Shown here piece after piece: positions 1 through 5,639 of a stretch of DNA of 5,639 nt (position 1 is the first letter of the stretch; the number at the start of each line of letters is the position of its first letter). The notes under the pieces were generated by a model. The model worked only from the letters and a program-made list of their open reading frames with translations, had not been told where the DNA came from and searched no databases. This DNA is from Nitrospirota bacterium (GTDB taxonomy: Bacteria > Nitrospirota > Nitrospiria > Nitrospirales > Nitrospiraceae), in the NCBI GenBank assembly GCA_004296865.1, contig SCVQ01000074.1:1-5639 (forward strand). Reading direction: 5' to 3'. The position numbers and the translations under genes were made by a program.

Positions 1-239
1 AGGACGACGGACCGGGTATTCCGCCGGAGCTGCGGGGCAAGATCTTCGAGCCCTTCTTCTCCGCCAAACCGCCAGAACAGGGCACCGGACTCGGCCTCTG
101 GACCGTGCGTACGATCGTCATGACGCTCCACGGGACCGTCACCTGCGAGTCCGAAGTGGGTCAGGGCGCGACGTTCGTCGTTCGGCTGCCGGTGGCTGAA
201 AACAGCGGTCAGCCATCAGCTATCAGTCATCAGCCGTGA
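1..239 (+). CDS. Sensor histidine kinase, C-terminal HATPase part (5' end outside window)
   Basis: This is the end of a histidine kinase; 78 residues are visible, with complete codons starting at base 3. It shows the ATP-binding core of a HATPase_c domain: the G1 box DDGPGIPP at the very start, the F box FEPFF, the G2 box QGTGLGLW and the closing strand ATFVVRLPVA. The H box and the sensory part lie upstream of the window. Its HATPase is a close paralogue of the one in the next gene (49 of 65 residues identical by eye), so it is probably a tandem duplicate that autophosphorylates a histidine and passes the phosphate to a response regulator. Whether it also carries a MEDS domain cannot be seen. 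The last dozen or so residues (SGQPSAISHQP) are not part of the fold; they are encoded by a short heptamer repeat that runs right up to the TGA stop. Confidence 0.93.
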   Translation, partial: DDGPGIPPELRGKIFEPFFSAKPPEQGTGLGLWTVRTIVMTLHGTVTCESEVGQGATFVVRLPVAENSGQPSAISHQP

Positions 240-273
240 GAGCAAAGCTGAGTGATGAAAGCTAAAGGCTGAT
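209..273. repeat. Inverted pair of heptamer arrays spanning a kinase stop codon
   Basis: Bases 209-236 are four 7-base units: TCAGCCA, TCAGCTA, TCAGTCA, TCAGCCG. Bases 246-273 are four degenerate units in the opposite orientation: AGCTGAG, TGATGAA, AGCTAAA, GGCTGAT. The arms can pair from 209/272 inward to 234/247, with about 19 Watson-Crick pairs and several mismatches around a loop of roughly 10 bases. The TGA at 237-239 sits in the loop. No strong T-run follows, so a terminator role is not supported. The array resembles the short tandemly repeated heptamers (STRR) described in cyanobacteria. The family relationship is not tested. Confidence 0.7.
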
Positions 274-281
274 CGCTCTTT

Positions 282-285
282 AGGA
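282..285 (+). promoter_or_regulatory. Ribosome binding site for the MEDS kinase
   Basis: AGGA lies six bases before the ATG at 292 and supports that start. It follows directly on the heptamer repeat array. Confidence 0.6.
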
Positions 286-291
286 AAGCGC

Positions 292-2100
292 ATGGACATA
301 ACCGCCACACGACCTGATGCCCTGCCCACACTCGTCGACCTGAAGCCGGGGGCGCACCTCTGCTCGCTCTACGAGACCGAGGAGGAGCACCGAGCTCTGC
401 TCACGCCGTTTCTCCGCCAAGGGCTCGAGCGGGGCGAGAAGGTCCTCTACATCGTGGACGCCCGCACCGCCGAAGCGATCTTGGCTTATCTGCGGAACGA
501 CGGGTTGGATGTGGAACCGTTCCTTCAGCGGGGCCAACTGCAGATTCTGACGGTGCAGGACGCCTACCTGCGTGAAGGCATCTTCGACCCGGACCGGATG
601 ATCGCGCTGCTTCAAGCGGAAACAGACCGGGCAGTGGCGGAAGGCTATCCGGCGCTACGCGTCACCGGCGAGATGACCTGGGCCTTGCGGGGGCTGCCGG
701 GCTCCGAGCGCCTGATCGAGTACGAAGCCAAGTTGAATAATTTCTTACCAGACAGCCGTTGCCTGGCCCTCTGCCAATACGACCGGCGACGGTTCACCCC
801 CGAGGTGCAACTCGACATCCTGGCCACCCATCCGATGGTGGTGGTGGGCACGGAACTCCACGACAATCCTTACTACCTGCCGCCCGCCGCGTTTCTGGCC
901 AAGGACCGGCCGGAGGCCAGGCTGGAGCAATGGCTGAACAATCTGGCGGCGCGGAAGCAGACAGAGGAAGCGCTCCGCGCAAGCGAGGAGACCTTCCGGG
1001 CCATGAGCACATCGGCCCAGGATGCCGTCATCCTGCTCGATGTGGATGGGAAGATCACGTTCTGGAACCAAGCGGCGGAACGGATCTTCGGGTATCCCGC
1101 CCATGAGGTGCTGGGTCGGGAGATGCACCGGGTCTGTGCGCCGGAGCGGTTTCACGAGGATTCTCTCAAGGGCTGGGACGAATTCCGGCTGACGGGGAAA
1201 GGCCCGGTCATCGGGAAGACCCTTGAGCTGGCCGCACTCAGGCGGGACGGCGTCGAGTTCCCGGTCGAGCTGTCGGTCTCCGCCGTGAAACTGGGTGGCC
1301 AGTGGAACGCGGTCGGCATCCTCCGGGACATCACCGAGCGCAAGCAGATGGAGCAACATGCGCAGCGGATCGAGCAACTGGCGTCGATGGGCCAACTGCT
1401 CGGCGGGGTCGTGCATGAGCTCAAGAACCCGCTGTTTGTCGTGACCGGCCGCCTCCAATTGCTGAAGGAAAAACTGGCCAACCGGGAGTACGACGGGCTC
1501 GATCCGGATCTTCAAAAGATCGGGGATGCGGCCCAACGTATGGGCGGAATCGCCCAGCGATTTCTGACCCTGGCCAGGCCGATCCAGCCCTCACTGCAAG
1601 TCTGCTCGATCACGACGGTCTTGAAGGGGGTGTTGGACTTCCTATCCAACGAACTGATGAAGGCCCGCATCAAGGTGATAGCGGATTATGCGGCTGATCT
1701 GCCCCCGTGTCTGTCCGATCCTGCCCAACTGCACCAGGCCTTCTTGAACCTGATGATGAATGCCCTCCAGGCCATGGCGCAGGCCCATGGGCAAGGGGTG
1801 CTGAAAGTGAGCGCGCAGCTCTCAGCGTCTGGAGACAGACAGGAAGAGCAATGGATCGAGGTTCGGATTCAGGACGACGGGCCGGGCATTCCGCCCGAGC
1901 ATCGGGCGAAACTGTTCGAGCCGTTCTTTACGACGAAGCCGCCCGGAGAAGGGACGGGCCTGGGCCTCTGGACGGTGCAGATGATCGTCCAGTCACTGAA
2001 CGGGACGGTCACTTACGAGACCGAGGTTGGCCGCGGCACCACCTTCGTCGTCCGCCTGCCCGTTGCGAACGAGACGACACGGGGACACGGAGAGGGATAA
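292..2100 (+). CDS. MEDS-PAS sensor histidine kinase (602 aa, soluble)
   Basis: This is a cytoplasmic histidine kinase with no membrane segment. Residues about 14-198 form a MEDS domain, as in the dichloromethane regulator DcmR. Its typical marks are GAHLCSLY (20-27), EMTW (127-130), YEAKLN (144-149), LCQYDRRRF (160-168), THP (179-181) and NPYYLPP (192-198). A short helix leads to a PAS domain (about 232-350) that ends in DITERK. The HisKA H box is VVHELKNPL with phospho-acceptor His375. The HATPase has N box NLMMNALQAM (N490), G1 DDGPGIP (528-534), F box FEPFF (542-546) and G2 GEGTGLGL (552-559). All catalytic motifs look intact, so it should autophosphorylate; no response regulator is in the window. 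The ligand is unknown; MEDS domains are predicted to sense small hydrocarbon derivatives. The C-terminal tail (NETTRGHGEG) lies beyond the fold and is encoded by a simple repeat. The start is supported by AGGA at 282-285. Confidence 0.95.
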   Translation: MDITATRPDALPTLVDLKPGAHLCSLYETEEEHRALLTPFLRQGLERGEKVLYIVDARTAEAILAYLRNDGLDVEPFLQRGQLQILTVQDAYLREGIFDPDRMIALLQAETDRAVAEGYPALRVTGEMTWALRGLPGSERLIEYEAKLNNFLPDSRCLALCQYDRRRFTPEVQLDILATHPMVVVGTELHDNPYYLPPAAFLAKDRPEARLEQWLNNLAARKQTEEALRASEETFRAMSTSAQDAVILLDVDGKITFWNQAAERIFGYPAHEVLGREMHRVCAPERFHEDSLKGWDEFRLTGKGPVIGKTLELAALRRDGVEFPVELSVSAVKLGGQWNAVGILRDITERKQMEQHAQRIEQLASMGQLLGGVVHELKNPLFVVTGRLQLLKEKLANREYDGLDPDLQKIGDAAQRMGGIAQRFLTLARPIQPSLQVCSITTVLKGVLDFLSNELMKARIKVIADYAADLPPCLSDPAQLHQAFLNLMMNALQAMAQAHGQGVLKVSAQLSASGDRQEEQWIEVRIQDDGPGIPPEHRAKLFEPFFTTKPPGEGTGLGLWTVQMIVQSLNGTVTYETEVGRGTTFVVRLPVANETTRGHGEG

Positions 2101-2120
2101 GAGACACGGGGACACGGAGA
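2076..2120. repeat. GACACGG repeat crossing the kinase stop codon
   Basis: The 18-base unit GACACGGGGACACGGAGA occurs at 2076-2093 and again at 2103-2120, a period of 27. Within it GACACGG appears four times, starting at 2076, 2084, 2103 and 2111. The first copy encodes the end of the kinase and the TAA stop (2098-2100) lies between the copies. The extra tail residues therefore come from repeat sequence. Confidence 0.8.
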
Positions 2121-2178
2121 AGGGGGGACGCGGGGGAAACTGGGATCGCCGCGTCCCCCGATCACCCCTTCTCCGCGT
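2112..2178. other. Long imperfect GC-rich hairpin in the 129-base spacer
   Basis: An inner stem of 11 perfect pairs joins 2123-2133 to 2149-2159 around a 15-base loop. After a bulge (mainly 2160-2168), an outer stem joins 2112-2121 to 2169-2178 with one mismatch. There is no T-run after it, so it is not a canonical intrinsic terminator. It may be a REP-like element, an mRNA stabiliser or a by-product of the repeats. It overlaps the second GACACGG copy. Confidence 0.6.
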
Positions 2179-2189
2179 CGGCTCAAGAA

Positions 2190-2211
2190 GTGCTGAAAGC
2201 TGATGGCTGAT
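2190..2211. repeat. Second copy of the GCTGAT heptamer element
   Basis: This segment reads as TGCTGAA, AGCTGAT, GGCTGAT preceded by G. It matches the element at 252-273 at 19 of 22 positions. It sits just before the ribosome binding site of the next gene, as the first copy does before the MEDS kinase. Confidence 0.65.
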
Positions 2212-2218
2212 GGTGACC

Positions 2219-2226
2219 GGAGGTGA
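2219..2226 (+). promoter_or_regulatory. Strong Shine-Dalgarno for the Cache-PAS-PocR sensor
   Basis: GGAGGTGA is a full match to the usual anti-Shine-Dalgarno complement and lies just upstream of the ATG at 2230. It fixes the start of the split gene. No comparable site precedes the internal ATG at 3056. Confidence 0.8.
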
Positions 2227-2229
2227 CTC

Positions 2230-3006
<777 letters not shown>

Positions 3007-4482
3007 TTGGATCCTGCTGGCCGAGGTTGATGAGGCGGAAGCGCTGGCCCCGCTCATGCGCCTGCGGATCTGGCTGGCGATCAGCCTGGCGCTGGTCTCG
3101 ATCATAGCCGGCTGGGTCGGGTGGCGATACGGGCTCAAGCTCGACGCGGCGATGACGCTGGAGCGGGGGTCCCGATTGCAAGCGCAGGAAGCCGGGGCAC
3201 AGATCACGGGTTTGCTGGCCGCCGCCTTGGACGCCGTGTTCGAGATTGACGAGAGCGGCACGATCGGGCTGGCCAACGAGGCCGCGCATCGGCTGTTCGG
3301 CTGGCCGGCGGGCGGACTGATCGGTCAGAACGTCACGGTGATCGTGCCGCCGGACGACCGGGAGGCCCACCGTGCCGGGCTCCGGCGGTACCTGGAAACG
3401 GGGGAAAGCCGCCTGATCGGGAAGACGACCGAACTGATCGGCTGCCGCCGGGATGGCACCCTGATCCCCTGCGAATGGTCCCTAGCCGTCGTGGCGCGGC
3501 CGGACGGGCGTCGTGGGTTTGTCGGCGTCGTACGCGACCTCACCGAGCGCAAACGGGAGGATGCAGCGCTCCGCGCGATGGAGTGGCTCCTGAAAAAGGA
3601 GCCGGAGCCTCCCCTCTATCAGCCACCATACGGCGACCTGGTCTCGCTCAATACGCAGCGGGTGATCGCCGGGGCGGTCGGAGGTATGCTCTTGAACGAC
3701 ATCGTGGCCGAGTATCTCGACGTCCTGGGGACCTCCGCAGCCGTGTATGAGCAGAACGGGGATTATGCGTTGGGCATCTTTTCCTCGGGCTGGTGTCGCG
3801 TCCTCGACCAAGCCTCCCGTCGTCTCTGCGGGACCGACGACAACCGGGACGCGCTGGCCTGCGGCAAGTGGCTTTGCCACGAATCCTGCTGGCGCGACGC
3901 CTCGAAGGTGTCCATCGAGACCGGCGGGCCGGTGGACATCGAATGCCAAGGGGGCATCCGGCTGTATGCCGTCCCCGTGCGGGCGGGGGAGGAGATCATC
4001 GGGTCCATGAACTTCGGATACGGGAATCCGCCCACAGAGCCTCGGAAGCTGCAGGAGATCGCGGAGCGGTATGGCGTGGAAGTCGAGCAACTCAGGGGGC
4101 TAGCCGCCGCCTACGAGTCTCGCCCGCTCTTCATCGTCGAGCATGCCAAAGAGCGGTTGCTCGCGGCAGCGAGACTGATCGGCGAGATCGTCCGACGGAA
4201 CCGGGCGGAGGCAGCCCTGCGGGGGGCGTATGGCGAGGTGGAAGGACAGGTGCGGGCCCGCACGGCCGAGCTGGCAAACGCCAATGAAGGGTTGCGAACA
4301 GAAATTACTGAACGGCGCCAGGCGGAGGAGGCGTTGCGGAAGGCGCATGAGGAACTGGACGCCAGGGCGAGAGAGCTGCAAGAGCGGGTGGATGAGCTGG
4401 AGCGTTTCCACAAGGCCACGGTGCAGCGGGAGTTCCGGATCAAGGAGCTGAAGGCCGAGATCGAGCGGCTGAAGAAGCCATC

Positions 4483-4503
4483 GTGAGGGGTGAAGCGTGA
4501 GGC
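4483..4503. repeat. GTGARGS heptamer array overlapping the sensor stop codon
   Basis: Three 7-base units, GTGAGGG, GTGAAGC and GTGAGGC, begin one base before the TGA at 4484-4486, so the first unit provides the stop. The rest of the spacer to 4580 is relatively T-rich and holds no recognisable gene, promoter or terminator. Confidence 0.65.
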
Positions 4504-4568
4504 GTTACCGTTCCTTGTCTTTCAGGTGCTTCTTGTCTAATTGGTGAGGGGGCGAAGACAAAGAGGCT

Positions 4569-4573
4569 GGAGG
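4569..4573 (+). promoter_or_regulatory. Shine-Dalgarno fixing the GTG start at 4581
   Basis: GGAGG lies seven bases before GTG 4581. An in-frame TGA at 4575-4577 rules out any start upstream of 4578, so GTG 4581 is the best start. Confidence 0.75.
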
Positions 4574-4580
4574 GTGATTC

Positions 4581-5639
4581 GTGCCTGACTCCGGGCGTTC
4601 GCAGTTAGATGAACTGACAAGTCGCGCACTGCTTGACGCGATGCTGGCTCATGCGCCGGTCGCCGTGATCGTGCATGACCGAAACCTCAAGATCGTCCGT
4701 ATCAACGCGGCATTCCATCAGATAACCGGCTGCGGGGATGAGGTGCTCGGCAAGAGCCCCTGGGAGTTCATCCCGGAGCCGTTGCTGAGCGAATTGGGGC
4801 TCAAGGAGAAGCTGCCGCGGGTCCGCGACGAGGGCGCCGTGATCGGTCCCGAGGAACTCCGCTATCGGACGCCGGATGGAAGGTCTGTCCTCCTCTGGCA
4901 CCTGGCCTTTCCACTCTTGGGGCCGGATGGGACCGTCAAGTTCGTGGTTGCCCTCGTGTACGATGTGACGACTCAGGAGACCGCGGTCCGGCAGACGGCA
5001 CTGCTCAAGGAAGCCGATGAGACCCGGAGAGCCATGCTCTTGATGCTGGAAGATCTCAACGAGACTGCGGCGGCTCTCACCGGCGCCAAGCGGCAATGGG
5101 AAAAAACATTCGACGCCATCCTCGACCCGCTGTTCGTCTATGATCGGGAGTTCAAGATCGTGCAAGCGAATCGAGCCTATGCCGAGGCCGCGGGCGAGCC
5201 GATGGAGCACGTGATCGGGCGACCCTATTACGAGGTCTTTCCGAAGACCGAGGGGCCGCTTGAGATGAGCCGCGCGGCTCTTCAGAGCGGGTCGCCGGCC
5301 GGGCAAGAGATTCTCTGCCCCTCGATCAACAGGTGTTTCTTCGTCCGGGCCTACCCCATCAAGAGCGCCGATGGTCGCTACCAATTCTCGATACACGTTC
5401 TGGAGGATATCACCGCCCGCAAGCAGGCGGAGGAATCGCTGAAGAAAATCGAATGGCTGCTGACGAAACAACTCCCGATGGAAGAATATACGCCGCCCTA
5501 CGGCAACTTGCTCGCGCTCAATACCTCGAGGGAAATTCTGAATTCGGTCGGCGAATCCACTCTCGTTGGTATCGTGAGGAGCTACCTCGATTTGCTGGGC
5601 ACCTCCGCGGCGGTCTACGAGAAGAATGGGGACTATGCC
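4581..5639 (+). CDS. PAS-PAS-PocR sensory protein, N-terminal 353 aa (3' end outside window)
   Basis: This is an open frame with a GTG start that runs off the window end. No membrane helix is seen, so the visible part is cytoplasmic. PAS 1 spans about residues 20-133 (AHAPVAVIVHDRNLKIVRIN, then VALVYDVTTQE). A helical linker (134-175) contains MLLMLEDLNETAAAL. PAS 2 is at about 176-285 (FDAILDPLFVYDREFKIVQA, ending VLEDITARKQAEESL). The linker EWLLTK and PPYGNLLALNT (305-315) then open a PocR domain, with YLDLLGTSAAVYEKNGDYA (335-353) matching residues 495-513 of the preceding sensor. Over the 70 residues shared with that protein 39 are identical by eye. The cysteine-rich half of PocR and any output domain lie beyond the window. 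It could end in a histidine kinase, in a coiled coil like its neighbour, or in another output. The order of genes suggests tandem duplication with exchange of N-terminal sensors. Confidence 0.9.
   Translation, partial: MPDSGRSQLDELTSRALLDAMLAHAPVAVIVHDRNLKIVRINAAFHQITGCGDEVLGKSPWEFIPEPLLSELGLKEKLPRVRDEGAVIGPEELRYRTPDGRSVLLWHLAFPLLGPDGTVKFVVALVYDVTTQETAVRQTALLKEADETRRAMLLMLEDLNETAAALTGAKRQWEKTFDAILDPLFVYDREFKIVQANRAYAEAAGEPMEHVIGRPYYEVFPKTEGPLEMSRAALQSGSPAGQEILCPSINRCFFVRAYPIKSADGRYQFSIHVLEDITARKQAEESLKKIEWLLTKQLPMEEYTPPYGNLLALNTSREILNSVGESTLVGIVRSYLDLLGTSAAVYEKNGDYA

Noticed and set aside
745..1536. Long minus-strand open frame (263 codons) opposite the MEDS kinase
   Set aside because: It lies fully inside a gene with clear MEDS, PAS and HisKA motifs. 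Its own translation shows no recognisable domain and is typical of antisense frames in GC-rich DNA.
1707..2210. Plus-strand frame of 167 codons overlapping the kinase HATPase
   Set aside because: It is out of frame with conserved kinase motifs, runs through the repeat spacer and shows no domain.
3056..4486. Independent gene starting at ATG 3056
   Set aside because: No ribosome binding site precedes it, the start would fall just before the second membrane helix, and the same frame continues upstream with a good Cache-domain ending back to 2954.
4505..4545. Possible promoter in the T-rich part of the last spacer
   Set aside because: No pair of -35 and -10 boxes with proper spacing could be made out.
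4515..4561. Inverted repeat TTGTCTT / AAGACAA in the last spacer as a terminator
   Set aside because: Only seven pairs with a 33-base loop and no T-run after it; likely chance.
4605..5471. Long minus-strand open frame (288 codons) opposite the last gene
   Set aside because: The plus strand encodes two good PAS domains and a PocR start with a Shine-Dalgarno. The antisense product has no recognisable motif.

Overview
The window is GC-rich and coded entirely on the + strand. It holds four consecutive sensory signal-transduction genes: the 3' end of a histidine kinase (1-239), a complete MEDS-PAS histidine kinase (292-2100), a membrane Cache-PAS-PocR sensor split by a single-base frameshift (2230-4486), and the 5' part of a soluble PAS-PAS-PocR protein that leaves the window (4581-5639). 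Gene style, GC content and repeat-bearing spacers suggest a free-living environmental bacterium with many sensors. A Nitrospira-like (Nitrospirota) organism fits, but this is an impression from style and was not tested. No tRNA, rRNA, CRISPR, transposase or phage gene is visible.

The layout looks like two pairs of tandem paralogues. The first two genes end in very similar HATPase domains (49 of 65 aligned residues identical, by eye). The last two share a linker plus PocR domain (39 of 70 identical over the part visible in both). Each complete start has a good Shine-Dalgarno sequence, and the genes are 52, 129 and 94 bases apart, so they could be co-transcribed. The spacers could also carry separate promoters that I cannot recognise.

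The gene at 2230-4486 is the main annotation problem. Its first 241 codons read in one frame. After one extra base at about 2953 the protein continues in the next frame, finishing the Cache domain, the second membrane helix, PAS, PocR and a coiled coil. The corrected product is 751 residues. The ATG at 3056 is internal and has no ribosome binding site, so two separate genes are unlikely. The cause may be a sequencing or assembly error or a real mutation.

The spacers contain short 7-8 base tandem repeats of three different sequence families. The stop codon of each of the three genes that end here lies inside, or directly abuts, one of these arrays. Two spacers can also fold into long imperfect hairpins.

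Functionally, the locus brings together MEDS and PocR, two ligand-sensing domains predicted in the literature to detect small hydrocarbon-derived molecules. The kinase supplies phosphotransfer output. The PocR protein that ends in this window has no recognisable output domain. No response regulator or metabolic operon is visible, so the ligand and the regulated pathway are unknown.
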